Shown one piece after another: positions 16,155-31,387 of a stretch of DNA of 64,000 nt. Origin of the DNA: Iamia sp. SCSIO 61187 (lineage in GTDB: Bacteria; Actinomycetota; Acidimicrobiia; Acidimicrobiales; Iamiaceae). The position numbers were made by a program, and so were the translations under genes. Where the stretch lies: positions 682,001 through 746,000 of the forward strand of contig NZ_CP050948.1 in the NCBI RefSeq assembly GCF_019443745.1, read 5' to 3'. Every line of letters begins with the position of its first letter. Position 1 is the first letter of the stretch. The notes under the pieces are model-generated. The model ran no database searches. It was not told the DNA's origin and saw nothing but the letters and a program-made list of their open reading frames with translations.

Positions 16155-16268
16155 TTGACCTGTGGGGGTGGGGGGCTTACCCTCGCCGGAACTTCGGAGG
16201 ACCTGCCCGCCGGCGGGTCCGGCCTCTTCACGCGCGGGTTGCTCCCGGTGCACGTCGACCCCTAGTGT
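16155..16268 (+). promoter_or_regulatory. Two tandem promoters and leader of rpoBC
   Basis: P1 is TTGACC (16155-16160) and TACCCT (16178-16183) with a 17-nt spacer. P2 is TTGCTC (16239-16244) and TAGTGT (16263-16268) with an 18-nt spacer. Between them CCCGCCGGCGGG (16207-16218) can fold. The 285-nt gap holds no gene. Having its own strong promoters fits rpoBC being uncoupled from rplJL. The ribosome site GAGGAG precedes the TTG start. Confidence 0.6.
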
Positions 16269-16380
16269 GGTCCGTTGCCGTGACTGTCTGCTCCGTCCTC
16301 CCGCCCTTTCGGCACGGGAGCGTCTGGTGGCACAGCGCGGCCAGCGCCGCGTGATCACCTTCCTTCTCTGAGGAGAGGCC

Positions 16381-19300
16381 TTGTCTGCTCGTCCCACCAT
16401 CCGGGATCGTTACTCCTTCGCGAACCTCGACGAGGTCCTCGAGCTCCCCGACCTGATCGCCATCCAGCGAACCTCCTTCGCGTGGTTCCTGGCCCAGGGT
16501 CTGGCCAACACCTTCCGGGACATCAGTCCCATCAAGGACTTCACCGAGACGCTCCAGCTCGAGCTGGAGTTCGATCCCGAGGACGAAGACCTGCGCCCCG
16601 AGCCGAAGTTCTCGGTCGAGGAGTGCAAGGAGAAGGACATGACCTACGCCGCGCCGATCTTCGTGCGCGCCCGGTTCATGAACCAGAACACCGGTGAGAT
16701 CAAGGAGCAGACCGTGTTCATGGGGGACTTCCCCATGATGACGGAGAAGGGCACCTTCATCATCAACGGCACCGAGCGCGTCGTGGTGTCGCAGCTCGTC
16801 CGCTCGCCCGGCGTGATCTTCCAGCCCGGCGAGCGCTTCCGCCTCCGCAACCTGTCGAAGCACCAGCTCGTCACCGGCACCATCCACCCCTACCGCGGTG
16901 AGTGGATCGAGTTCGACGTCGAGCAGAAGCCGGGCAAGGACGTCACCGCCGGCACCCGGGTGGCCCGCAAGCGCCGCCTCAGCCTGTTCGTCCTGCTCCG
17001 CGCCCTCGGCTACGACGAGGAGCAGGCGCCCGGGTTCCTCGAGGCCTTCGTCCGGGAGTTCGACTTCCTCGAGGGCCAGTGGGAGAAGGACCGCGACCTC
17101 GCTCCGACCCAGGAGGAGGCGCTGATCGAGATCTACAAGCGCGCCCGCCCGGGCGAGCCGCCGTCGCCGGAGTCGGCCAAGGCCTACTTCCGCAACGCCT
17201 TCTTCGAGCCCCGCCGCTACGACCTCAGCCGGGTCGGGCGCTACAAGCTGAACCGCAAGCTCGGGGGCGAGCTCGACTGGCTCGAGCAGACCTTCCCCAT
17301 GCTCGAGCTGGACCGGCCCACCCGCACCGCCGAGGTCACCGACGAGGGCGACGCCGCCCCCGACCAGCCGGTGCTGTCGCGCTGCGAGGTCCTGGCGGCC
17401 ACCACCTACCTCCTCCACCTGGTCGACGCCGAGCCCGGCTACCGCCTCGACGACCAGGACCACTTCGCCAACCGCCGCATCCGGTCGGTCGGCGAGCTGA
17501 TCCAGAACCAGGTCCGCATCGGCCTGTCCCGCATGGAGCGGGTCGTCCGGGAGCGCATGACCACCCAGGACGTCGAGGCCATCACGCCGCAGTCCCTGAT
17601 CAACATCCGGCCCGTGGTGGCGGCGATCAAGGAGTTCTTCGGGACCTCCCAGCTGTCGCAGTTCATGGACCAGGTGAACCCGCTCTCGGGCCTGAACCAC
17701 CGCCGTCGCCTCTCGGCCCTCGGCCCGGGTGGCCTGAGCCGTGAGCGCGCCGGCTTCGAGGTCCGCGACGTCCACTTCAGCCACTACGGCCGCATGTGCC
17801 CCATCGAGACCCCCGAGGGTCCGAACATCGGGCTCATCGGCTACCTCGCCACCTACGCCCGGGTGAACAGCTTCGGCTTCCTCGAGTCGCCGTACCGGAA
17901 GGTCATCGACGGCAAGGTCACCGACGAGATCGTCTTCCTCTCCGCCGACGAGGAGGAGGAGTACGTCGTCGCCCAGGCCAACGCCAAGCTCAACGACGAC
18001 CGCACCTTCGCCGACGACCGGGTCCTGGTCCGCCGCTCCCCGCAGGCGGCGACCCTGGGCGAGCTGAAGCTCCAGCTCGAGCGCGACGTCTTCTTCGGCG
18101 CCACCACCGAGATCTCGGCCGTCCCCGGCACCGAGGTCCAGATGATGGACGTCTCGCCCAAGCAGATCGTCTCGGTCGCCACGTCGCTCATCCCGTTCCT
18201 CGAGCACGACGACGCCAACCGTGCGCTCATGGGCGCCAACATGCAGCGCCAGGCCGTCCCGCTCCTGCGGGCCGAGGCGCCGTTCATCGGCACCGGCATC
18301 GAGGGCAAGGCCGCCCGCGACGCCGCCGACATGCTGATCGCCATCGACGACGGCGTCGTCACCGAGGTCGACGGCACCCACATCACCGTCGAGTACAAGA
18401 GCAAGGGCCGCAAGGTCTACAAGCTCCTCAAGTTCGAGCGGTCGAACCAGGACACCTGCATCAACCAGCGGCCCGTCGTCTCCGAGGGCGACAAGGTCGT
18501 CCCCGGCGACATCCTGGCCAACGGCCCCAGCACCGACAACGGCGAGCTGGCCCTGGGCAAGAACCTGCTCGTGGCCTTCATGCCGTGGGAGGGCTACAAC
18601 TTCGAGGACGCCATCATCCTCAGCGAGCGCCTGGTGAAGGACGACGTGCTCACGTCGATCCACATCCACGAGCACGAGATCGACGCCCGTGACACCAAGC
18701 TCGGCCCCGAGGAGATCACCCGGGACATCCCCAACCTCTCCGAGGACATCCTCGCCGACCTCGACGAGCGCGGGATCATCCGCGTCGGCGCCGAGGTCGA
18801 CGGTGGCGACGTCCTGGTCGGCAAGGTCACGCCCAAGGGCGAGACCGAGCTCACCCCCGAGGAGCGCCTCCTGCGGGCGATCTTCGGCGAGAAGGCCCGC
18901 GAGGTGCGCGACACCTCGCTGAAGGTGCCCCACGGCGAGTCCGGCAAGGTCATCGACGTCCGGGTGTTCACCCGCGACGGCGGCCACGAGCTGCCCCCCG
19001 GCGTCAACGAGCTGGTCCGGGTCTACGTGGCCCAGAAGCGCAAGATCAGCGTGGGCGACAAGCTCGCCGGCCGCCACGGCAACAAGGGCGTCATCTCCCG
19101 GATCCTCCCGGTCGAGGACATGCCGTTCCTGGCCGACGGCACCCCCGTCGACATCATCCTCAACCCCCTCGGCGTCCCGTCCCGCATGAACGTGGGCCAG
19201 GTCCTCGAGGCCCACCTCGGCTACGCCGCCCGGTGGGGCTGGAACGAGGTCCAGGCCGTCCGGGGCCCCCGCCCCGGCGCCGGCGACGCCCCCATCCGGG

Positions 19301-20037
19301 GCACCGAGGCCAAGACCCGCCCGACCACCCGCCCGGCCACGCTGATCGCCACCCCGGTGTTCGACGGCGCCCACTGGGACGAGGAGAACCAGGCGGGCAA
19401 GCACGCCACGATCCAGCAGGCCCTCGAGAACCTCGTCCCCGAGTCGCCCTACGCCGAGTACGGCGACGGCGGCCGCATGATCGGCTCCGACGGCAAGACG
19501 ACCCTCTACAACGGGCGCACCGGCGAGGCCTACGACAAGCCCATCACCGTGGGCTACATGTACATCCTGAAGCTGGCCCACCTCGTGGACGACAAGATCC
19601 ACGCCCGGTCCACCGGCCCCTACTCGATGATCACCCAGCAGCCGCTGGGCGGGAAGGCGCAGTTCGGTGGCCAGCGCTTCGGCGAGATGGAGGTGTGGGC
19701 CCTCGAGGCCTACGGCGCCGCCTACTGCCTGCAGGAGCTGCTCACGATCAAGTCCGACGACGTCCTGGGCCGGGTCAAGGTCTACGAGGCGATCGTCAAG
19801 GGCGAGAACATCCCCGAGCCCGGCATCCCCGAGAGCTTCAAGGTGCTCATCAAGGAGATGCAGGCCCTGTGCCTCAACGTCGAGGTCCTGGCCAAGTCGG
19901 GTGAGGAGATCGAGATGCGCGAGCTCGACGAGGACGTGTTCCGCACGGCCGAGGAGCTCGGCATCGACCTCTCCCGTCCCGAGCGCGGCTCCGACGACGA
20001 CGACGAGCGCCGCGCCGCCGAGCGGGCCTCCCGTTGA
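16381..20037 (+). CDS. rpoB: RNA polymerase subunit beta
   Basis: Complete 1218-aa beta subunit starting at TTG 16381 behind GAGGAG. Recognisable from the fork-loop/rifampicin region [50 protein letters not shown], the active-site segments [19 protein letters not shown] and [19 protein letters not shown], and the C-terminal [20 protein letters not shown]. Around the rifamycin pocket the usual Asn518 and Ser574 (E. coli numbering, counted from memory) are Val and Tyr, while Gln513, Asp516, His526 and Ser531 are kept. The highly charged C-terminal tail ends RRAAERASR. rpoC follows after 91 nt. Confidence 0.97.
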   Translation: MSARPTIRDRYSFANLDEVLELPDLIAIQRTSFAWFLAQGLANTFRDISPIKDFTETLQLELEFDPEDEDLRPEPKFSVEECKEKDMTYAAPIFVRARFMNQNTGEIKEQTVFMGDFPMMTEKGTFIINGTERVVVSQLVRSPGVIFQPGERFRLRNLSKHQLVTGTIHPYRGEWIEFDVEQKPGKDVTAGTRVARKRRLSLFVLLRALGYDEEQAPGFLEAFVREFDFLEGQWEKDRDLAPTQEEALIEIYKRARPGEPPSPESAKAYFRNAFFEPRRYDLSRVGRYKLNRKLGGELDWLEQTFPMLELDRPTRTAEVTDEGDAAPDQPVLSRCEVLAATTYLLHLVDAEPGYRLDDQDHFANRRIRSVGELIQNQVRIGLSRMERVVRERMTTQDVEAITPQSLINIRPVVAAIKEFFGTSQLSQFMDQVNPLSGLNHRRRLSALGPGGLSRERAGFEVRDVHFSHYGRMCPIETPEGPNIGLIGYLATYARVNSFGFLESPYRKVIDGKVTDEIVFLSADEEEEYVVAQANAKLNDDRTFADDRVLVRRSPQAATLGELKLQLERDVFFGATTEISAVPGTEVQMMDVSPKQIVSVATSLIPFLEHDDANRALMGANMQRQAVPLLRAEAPFIGTGIEGKAARDAADMLIAIDDGVVTEVDGTHITVEYKSKGRKVYKLLKFERSNQDTCINQRPVVSEGDKVVPGDILANGPSTDNGELALGKNLLVAFMPWEGYNFEDAIILSERLVKDDVLTSIHIHEHEIDARDTKLGPEEITRDIPNLSEDILADLDERGIIRVGAEVDGGDVLVGKVTPKGETELTPEERLLRAIFGEKAREVRDTSLKVPHGESGKVIDVRVFTRDGGHELPPGVNELVRVYVAQKRKISVGDKLAGRHGNKGVISRILPVEDMPFLADGTPVDIILNPLGVPSRMNVGQVLEAHLGYAARWGWNEVQAVRGPRPGAGDAPIRGTEAKTRPTTRPATLIATPVFDGAHWDEENQAGKHATIQQALENLVPESPYAEYGDGGRMIGSDGKTTLYNGRTGEAYDKPITVGYMYILKLAHLVDDKIHARSTGPYSMITQQPLGGKAQFGGQRFGEMEVWALEAYGAAYCLQELLTIKSDDVLGRVKVYEAIVKGENIPEPGIPESFKVLIKEMQALCLNVEVLAKSGEEIEMRELDEDVFRTAEELGIDLSRPERGSDDDDERRAAERASR

Positions 20038-20128
20038 GCGCCCGCCTCCCCCTCATCTCCACCTCTCTCTCATCGCACAAGAACACACCTATGCCTGCCG
20101 GACGCGGCGGGGAAAGGACCTCTAGCTG

Positions 20129-24151
<4,023 letters not shown>

Positions 24152-24158
24152 CACTCCC

Positions 24159-24214
24159 GACGAACCCGGCACGGAAGCGCACCGCAGAGGTGCACCTCCG
24201 TGCCGGGTTCGTCG
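24159..24214 (+). terminator. Large hairpin terminator between rpoC and the convergent carbamoyltransferase-like gene
   Basis: CGACGAACCCGGCACGGA (24159-24176) is perfectly complementary to the segment at 24197-24214, an 18-bp stem whose loop can itself pair. A second partial copy of the right arm, TGCCGGGTTCGTCGCG, is at 24234-24249. No U run. It lies between convergent stops and likely works both ways. Confidence 0.8.
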
Positions 24215-24255
24215 CGCGTGGGGTCCGGACGGGTGCCGGGTTCGTCGCGTCCGGG

Positions 24256-25428
24256 CTACCGGGCCCGGAGCACGCCCTCGTTGTAGTCGTGGTACTGGCC
24301 GAACACGGCCCGGTGCTGGTCGAGGATCCGGCGCTCGACGCCGAACAGGTGGGCCAGCAGGGCGGCCCGCACCCACATCCCGTTGCGGGCCTGCTCGAAG
24401 TAGGTGGCCCGGGGGTCGGCGTCGACCTCGAAGGGGATCTCGGTGTTCCGGGGGAACGGGTGGAGGATGGGGGCGTAGGCCCGCATCCGGCGGGCCCGCT
24501 CGGCGGTGAGCTGGAAGTCGGACCAGTCCACCTCGGGGCCGTCGGCGGCGTCGTGCTCGTGCTGCACCCGGGTCATGTAGACGAGGTCCGCGTCGGCGAG
24601 CACGTCGTCGATGCGGGTGTGCTCGAACACCTCGGCCCCGGCGCGGGTCAGGCGGTCCTTCAGCTCGGTCGACAGGCGGAGCCCGTCGACGTCGGGGGCG
24701 ACGAAGTGGAGCTGCACGTCGGGGTGGTGGGCGAGGAGGATGGCGAGCGACCGGACCGTCCGGCCCCGGCCGATGTCGCCCACGAAGGCGAAGCGCTTGC
24801 CGGGGATGCCCCGGCGGAGCGTCGGGTGGTCCTGGCGCAGCTCCTCGTACCAGGTGCGCTTGGAGGAGTCGGTGGGGGACCGGAAGGTGAAGGCCCGCTC
24901 GATCGTGTACATGTCGAGCAGGGCCTGGGTGGGGTGCTCGTCGGCGCCGGACCCGCCGTTGACGATCGGGATGTCCCGGTCGTCGTTCATCATGTAGGCG
25001 CAGGCCTCGGCGAAGCGGGGCGTGCGGTCCCGCATCACGATCACGTCGAAGTACGAGCTGAACATGCGGACCGAGTCCAGGGGCGACTCGCCCTTGTACT
25101 CCGAGGAGATCTTGGGGTCCCGGATGTCGGCGTAGGAGATCCCCAGCGTCTGGCACGCGGCGACGAACGACAGGAACGTCCGGGTCGACGTCTGGGTGAA
25201 GTAGAGCATCGCCTTCTTGTGGCGCAGCAGGTCCTGCAGGAAGCGGGCGCCGTCCTCGTCCGAGGACAGGTCGTGCACGGCGTCGGCGGTGGCGAACAGC
25301 TCGCCCATCAGCTCCGCCGACAGCTGCTCGGAGAAGATCAGGTGCTTCAGTCGCCCGTTGGAGACCAGGTCGGGGATCTTCCTCCGGATCGGGCGCTCGA
25401 TGCGGGATTCGTACGGCGACAGATCCAT
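24256..25428 (-). CDS. Aspartate/ornithine carbamoyltransferase family protein
   Basis: The 390-aa protein has the carbamoyl-phosphate motif QTSTRTFLSFVAACQTLG, the substrate-side GADEHPTQALLDMYTI and the C-terminal HPFPRNTEIPFEV, all in order, so the fold and the carbamoyl-phosphate site are clear. It is about 80 residues longer than ordinary PyrB, with an N-terminal extension and inserts such as SEYKGESPLDSVRMFSSYFD and SPTDSSKRTWYEELRQDHPT. It may be a true aspartate carbamoyltransferase of the long actinobacterial form or another transcarbamylase. It stands alone, not in a pyr operon, divergent from a TetR gene. The message looks leaderless. Confidence 0.75.
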   Translation of the reverse strand: MDLSPYESRIERPIRRKIPDLVSNGRLKHLIFSEQLSAELMGELFATADAVHDLSSDEDGARFLQDLLRHKKAMLYFTQTSTRTFLSFVAACQTLGISYADIRDPKISSEYKGESPLDSVRMFSSYFDVIVMRDRTPRFAEACAYMMNDDRDIPIVNGGSGADEHPTQALLDMYTIERAFTFRSPTDSSKRTWYEELRQDHPTLRRGIPGKRFAFVGDIGRGRTVRSLAILLAHHPDVQLHFVAPDVDGLRLSTELKDRLTRAGAEVFEHTRIDDVLADADLVYMTRVQHEHDAADGPEVDWSDFQLTAERARRMRAYAPILHPFPRNTEIPFEVDADPRATYFEQARNGMWVRAALLAHLFGVERRILDQHRAVFGQYHDYNEGVLRAR

Positions 25429-25517
25429 GCCGGCACTGTAGGAGACGCCGTCCCGCCGCCTGCCGGCCCGCCCCGGCGCCGGGGAGGGGGTTGCGCCCAT
25501 GGCGTACTGTGGGCGGG
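25429..25517. promoter_or_regulatory. Divergent, apparently leaderless promoters
   Basis: On the minus strand TACAGT (25440-25435) ends 6 nt before ATG 25428. On the plus strand TACTGT (25505-25510) ends 7 nt before GTG 25518. No Shine-Dalgarno sequence fits between either box and its start codon. The 89-nt shared region would let the TetR protein control both genes. Confidence 0.55.
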
Positions 25518-26273
25518 GTGACGGCGGTGGGCACTGTCCCAGTCGTCGGGGGAGACCGACGCGAGGCGCGCCGCCTGGCGCGTCGAGCCGCGCTGCTGGG
25601 CGCGGCCATGGGCATCGTGGCACGCGAGGGCACCGCCGGGCTCACCATGCAGGCGGTGGCCGACCGGGTCGGCTGCTCGGTGGGCACCGTCTACACCCAC
25701 TTCTCCTCCAAGGGCGTCCTGGTCGCGGACCTCCAGGACGTGGCCGTCCGCCGGATCGTCCGCTCGTTCGTCGCCGTCCGCAGCCGGAGCCACGACGAGC
25801 TGGCGGCCCGGGCCGCCACGTCCCGCGACGTGGCCGCCGCCGACCTGGTCCTCTTCGGGGAGTTCTTCGTCGCCGCCTGGGACGCCTTCCCCGAGGAGTC
25901 CCACCTCCTCCTCTCGGTGCTCTCCGAGCGGGAGGCCGTCGCCGTGCCCGAGGTCGAGCAGGCCACCAGCTCGGCCATGACCCTGCTGGGGATGGGCCAC
26001 GAGGTCGTCGCCGCCGCCGCGGCCGCCGACGTCATCACCGACGGACCGGTCATGGACCGGGTCATCGTGGCCGCGTCGGCGCTGCTCGGCGTCCTGCTCA
26101 CCGACCACCTCCGCCACCTCGACGGCGACGCCTTCGACCACCGGCGGCTCACCCGCACCGCCTGGAGCGACCTCGTCCGGGGGTGGGGGATGGGCCCGGC
26201 GGACCACACCTGGGCCACCGACCACGTCCGTCGCCTGGCCGCGACCGGGCCGATCGCCCCCGACCCGGACTGA
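25518..26273 (+). CDS. TetR-family transcriptional regulator
   Basis: A 251-aa regulator. The N-terminal helix-turn-helix (about residues 12-65) includes LLGAAMGIVAREGTAGLTMQ and VADRVGCSVGTVYTHFSSK, a classic TetR signature. The C-terminal ligand domain is helical and unassigned. GTG 25518 is preferred because TACTGT lies 7 nt upstream. It is divergent from the carbamoyltransferase-like gene, the obvious candidate target. Together the two genes occupy the place between rpoC and rpsG where rpsL is normally found. Confidence 0.85.
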   Translation: MTAVGTVPVVGGDRREARRLARRAALLGAAMGIVAREGTAGLTMQAVADRVGCSVGTVYTHFSSKGVLVADLQDVAVRRIVRSFVAVRSRSHDELAARAATSRDVAAADLVLFGEFFVAAWDAFPEESHLLLSVLSEREAVAVPEVEQATSSAMTLLGMGHEVVAAAAAADVITDGPVMDRVIVAASALLGVLLTDHLRHLDGDAFDHRRLTRTAWSDLVRGWGMGPADHTWATDHVRRLAATGPIAPDPD

Positions 26274-26314
26274 CGGAGCCCGCCCCGGATCGCCTCCGCC
26301 CCTGCTGACCGGAG

Positions 26315-26362
26315 TTGATGGTCGGAGGGGTGCGCCCGTAGCATGGTCAGCCGGCCCAGGGG
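26315..26362 (+). promoter_or_regulatory. rpsG-fusA-tuf promoter with shared leader motif
   Basis: TTGATG (26315-26320), 18 nt, TAGCAT (26339-26344). Downstream reads GGTCAGCCGGCCCAGGGG. The infA (50974-51003) and rplM (60720-60749) promoters have the same spacing, a TAG-type -10 and a near-identical downstream sequence. The leader to ATG 26456 is about 105 nt. Confidence 0.65.
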
Positions 26363-26455
26363 CGGATCGTCCCGGGCTCCACTCGCCTGCGCATCCGAGG
26401 TCGACGCGTGCTCCCCACCCTGCCGCCGTGCGGCGCTGACAAGGAAGTCTGAACC

Positions 26456-26929
26456 ATGCCCCGCAAGGGTCCCGCGCCCCGCCGTGAGCTCACGCCCGAT
26501 CCCGTCCACCACTCCGTGCTGGTCACCCAGCTGGTGAACAAGATCATGCAGCGCGGCAAGCGCTCGCTGGCCGAGCGCATCGTGTACGACGCGCTGGGCA
26601 TCGTCGAGAGCAAGTCCGGCACCGACGACGTGCTCGGTGTCGTCAAGAAGGCCATCGACAACATCCGACCGTCGCTCGAGGTCAAGAGCCGCCGCGTCGG
26701 TGGCGCCACCTACCAGGTGCCGATCGAGGTCCGGCCCCGCCGGGCCACCGCCCTCGCCATCCGCTGGCTCGTCGGCTACGCCCGCCAGCGCCGCGAGAAG
26801 ACCATGTCCGAGCGCCTCGCCAACGAGATCCTCGATGCCTCCAACGGCATCGGCGCGGCCGTGAAGCGCCGCGAGGACATGCACAAGATGGCCGAGTCGA
26901 ACAAGGCGTTCGCCCACTACCGCTGGTAG
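26456..26929 (+). CDS. rpsG: 30S ribosomal protein S7
   Basis: A 157-aa S7, the primary binder of the 16S 3' major domain. [54 protein letters not shown] and the C-terminal [14 protein letters not shown] are canonical. Normally cotranscribed behind rpsL, here it is the first gene of its operon, with its own promoter, and rpsL is 4 kb downstream. Confidence 0.97.
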   Translation: MPRKGPAPRRELTPDPVHHSVLVTQLVNKIMQRGKRSLAERIVYDALGIVESKSGTDDVLGVVKKAIDNIRPSLEVKSRRVGGATYQVPIEVRPRRATALAIRWLVGYARQRREKTMSERLANEILDASNGIGAAVKRREDMHKMAESNKAFAHYRW

Positions 26930-27081
26930 GCCCCTGACGACCGGGGGTCACCCCGGCCAGCGTGCGACCGGGCCCGGCTCAGCCGCCGCCCGGTCGTCGC
27001 ATGTCCGGCCCCGGCCCGCGACAACCCACCGCTCCCTGAACCCGCTCACCCGAGCACCCAGCCCTACGAACTGAGAAGAAG

Positions 27082-29163
<2,082 letters not shown>

Positions 29164-29221
29164 CCCCCGCACGTCCCGTACCTGCAAGTCCACTGTCAAG
29201 ACACCTGAGGAAAGAACGAGA

Positions 29222-30409
29222 ATGGCCAAGGAGAAGTTCGACCGGTCCAAGCCGCACCTGAACATCGGGACGATGGGTCACATCGACCACGGCAAGACCA
29301 CCCTCACTGCGGCGATCACCAAGACGTTGCACGAGGCCGACCCGACCACGGCCTTCACCCCGTTCGACATGATCGACAAGGCTCCTGAGGAGCGTCAGCG
29401 GGGGATCACGATCAACATCTCGCATGTGGAGTACGAGACGGCGAACCGTCACTACGCCCATGTCGACATGCCGGGTCACGCTGACTACATCAAGAACATG
29501 ATCACCGGTGCGGCTCAGGTCGACGGGGCGATCTTGGTGGTGGCGGCGACCGATGGTCCGATGCCCCAGACCCGGGAGCACGTGCTGTTGGCCCGTCAGG
29601 TCGGGGTGCCCTCGATCGTGGTGGCGTTGAACAAGGTCGACATGGTCGATGACGAGGAGCTGTTGGAGCTCGTCGACATGGAGGTCCGTGAGCTGTTGAC
29701 CGAGTACGAGTTCCCCGGTGATGACACTCCGGTGGTCCGGGTCTCGGCGCTCAAGGCCCTCGAGGGCGATGCTGATGCGGCTGCTCAGGTGATGGAGCTG
29801 ATGGACGCGGTCGACAGCTTCGTGCCCGAGCCGACCCGTGACATCGACAAGCCGTTCTTGATGCCGATCGAGGATGTGTTCTCGATCACCGGGCGTGGGA
29901 CGGTGGTGACCGGCAAGGTCGAGCAGGGGGCGATCCACACCGGTGACGAGATCGAGATCGTCGGGATCCGTGACACCCAGAAGACGACCTGCACCGGGGT
30001 GGAGATGTTCCGCAAGCTCCTCGACCAGGGCCAGGCCGGTGACAACATCGGCGCTCTGTTGCGGGGCACGAAGAAGGAAGACGTCGAGCGGGGTCAGGTC
30101 CTGGCCAAGCCGGGCAGCATCACGCCGCACTCGGACTTCGAGGGCGAGGTGTACGTGCTGACCAAGGACGAGGGCGGCCGGCACAAGCCGTTCTTCAACA
30201 ACTACCGGCCCCAGTTCTTCTTCCGGACCACCGACATCACCGGCACCATCACCTTGCCGGAGGGGACCGAGATGGCCATGCCCGGCGACAACACCTCCAT
30301 GAGCGTCGAGCTCATCCACCCCATCGCCATGGAAGAGGGCCTCCGCTTCGCCATCCGCGAGGGTGGACGCACCGTCGGCTCCGGCCGCGTCACCAAGATC
30401 ACCAAGTAG
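29222..30409 (+). CDS. tuf: Elongation factor Tu
   Basis: Complete 395-aa EF-Tu delivering aminoacyl-t[45 protein letters not shown] and [15 protein letters not shown] are the G motifs; domains II and III end in [15 protein letters not shown]. Codon choice is unlike the neighbours: from about 29320 to 30270 it uses TTG for leucine (nine cases by eye) and many CGT, GGT, GAT, GCT and CCG codons, whereas the last 130 nt return to the C-rich local style. This suggests a mosaic history. Confidence 0.97.
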   Translation: MAKEKFDRSKPHLNIGTMGHIDHGKTTLTAAITKTLHEADPTTAFTPFDMIDKAPEERQRGITINISHVEYETANRHYAHVDMPGHADYIKNMITGAAQVDGAILVVAATDGPMPQTREHVLLARQVGVPSIVVALNKVDMVDDEELLELVDMEVRELLTEYEFPGDDTPVVRVSALKALEGDADAAAQVMELMDAVDSFVPEPTRDIDKPFLMPIEDVFSITGRGTVVTGKVEQGAIHTGDEIEIVGIRDTQKTTCTGVEMFRKLLDQGQAGDNIGALLRGTKKEDVERGQVLAKPGSITPHSDFEGEVYVLTKDEGGRHKPFFNNYRPQFFFRTTDITGTITLPEGTEMAMPGDNTSMSVELIHPIAMEEGLRFAIREGGRTVGSGRVTKITK

Positions 30410-30425
30410 AGCTGAGACCCCACAC

Positions 30426-30746
30426 ATGGCCGACTCCCAGAAGATCCGGATCCGCCTCAAGGCGTACGACCACGAGATCATCGACCAGTCCACCAAGAAG
30501 ATCGTCGAGACGGTGCTCCGCACCCAGGCGACCGTCCGTGGACCGGTGCCCCTCCCGACCGAGAAGCACCGCTACACCGTGATCCGTTCGCCCCACAAGT
30601 ACAAGGACTCCCGGGAGCACTTCGAGATGCGCATCCACAAGCGCCTCCTCGACATCCTCGAGCCCTCGCCGAAGACCGTCGACTCCCTCCAGCGGCTCGA
30701 GCTGCCGGCGGGCGTCGACATCGAGATCAAGATCCAGACGGCGTAG
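30426..30746 (+). CDS. rpsJ: 30S ribosomal protein S10
   Basis: A 106-aa S10 (NusE), also a transcription antitermination factor. [40 protein letters not shown] and [15 protein letters not shown] are typical. The start is ATG 30426, 16 nt after tuf. It usually heads the S10 operon ahead of rplC; here rpsL and then unrelated genes intervene. Confidence 0.96.
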   Translation: MADSQKIRIRLKAYDHEIIDQSTKKIVETVLRTQATVRGPVPLPTEKHRYTVIRSPHKYKDSREHFEMRIHKRLLDILEPSPKTVDSLQRLELPAGVDIEIKIQTA

Positions 30747-30768
30747 CCGGGATCGGAAGGCCAGCACC

Positions 30769-31137
30769 ATGCCCACCACGAACCAGCTCATCCGCAAGCC
30801 GCGGAAGGCCCGTCGCAAGAAGAGCAAGACCCCGGCCCTGTCGGGGCACCCCCAGCTCCGCGGCGTGTGCACCCGCGTCACCACGGTGACGCCCCGCAAG
30901 CCCAACTCGGCCCTCCGCAAGGTGGCCCGGGTGCGGCTCAGCACCGGCCAGACGGTCACCGCCTACATCCCCGGCGAGGGCCACAACCTGCAGGAGCACT
31001 CCATGGTGCTCATCCAGGGCGCCCGCCGCTGGGACCTCTCGGGTGTGAACTACAAGATCATCCGGGGCGCCCTCGACGCCAACGCCGTGCCCAACCGGGC
31101 CAACGCCCGCAGCCGCTACGGCACCAAGAAGGGCTAG
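30769..31137 (+). CDS. rpsL: 30S ribosomal protein S12, divergent and displaced
   Basis: A 122-aa S12 from the decoding centre, 22 nt after rpsJ. Canonical parts include [20 protein letters not shown] and [13 protein letters not shown]. Key positions differ from the nearly universal sequence: Arg43 replaces the streptomycin-site Lys42 (E. coli numbering), and the loop normally GGRVKDLPGVRYH reads [13 protein letters not shown], so Lys87 is Trp, Pro90 is Ser and Arg93 is Asn. Asp89 (E. coli Asp88, the methylthiolation site) is kept. The basic C-terminal tail is short. S12 normally precedes rpsG. Either this is the only S12, moved and altered, or it is a second copy; this window cannot say. Confidence 0.9.
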   Translation: MPTTNQLIRKPRKARRKKSKTPALSGHPQLRGVCTRVTTVTPRKPNSALRKVARVRLSTGQTVTAYIPGEGHNLQEHSMVLIQGARRWDLSGVNYKIIRGALDANAVPNRANARSRYGTKKG

Positions 31138-31192
31138 CCCCTCTCTCGTCGGAGATCTCGCTCCGCTCGATCTCCTCCTCGAGCAGCACGAT

Positions 31193-31218
31193 GAAGGCCT
31201 GCCTCCGGGCGGGCCTTC
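31193..31218 (+). terminator. Terminator after rpsL
   Basis: GAAGGCCTGCC (31193-31203) pairs with GGCGGGCCTTC (31208-31218) with one mismatch and a 4-nt loop. A second hairpin, GGAGATC/GATCTCC, precedes it at 31151-31176. The rest of the gap to 31387 shows no gene. This marks the end of the rpsG-fusA-tuf-rpsJ-rpsL unit. Confidence 0.65.
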
Positions 31219-31387
31219 GTCGCGTCCGGGCCACCCTGCCTCAGCCGGCGATCGGGGGCCCGGACGACCTGCCCGACGGTCGAGTGGTCGAGTGCGACGA
31301 CGCCGACACCGTCGCGGGACCGGCGGCGGGGGCCGCCCCCCGACGCCCGGGAGCGCCGGATCCGACTCTGGTTCGGGAGCGGGCCGA

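Noticed and set aside
16096-16380. A remnant rplL or rplJ upstream of rpoB
   Set aside because: I looked for an L7/L12-like sequence in the gap and found none; only promoters and a hairpin are visible.
16228-19602. A long minus-strand open frame antisense to rpoB
   Set aside because: Same GC-bias effect; low-complexity translation and no ribosome site.
31219-31387. Possible small gene between rpsL and the ligase
   Set aside because: Open frames exist on both strands but none has a ribosome site or recognisable sequence; the start of the region is a terminator.
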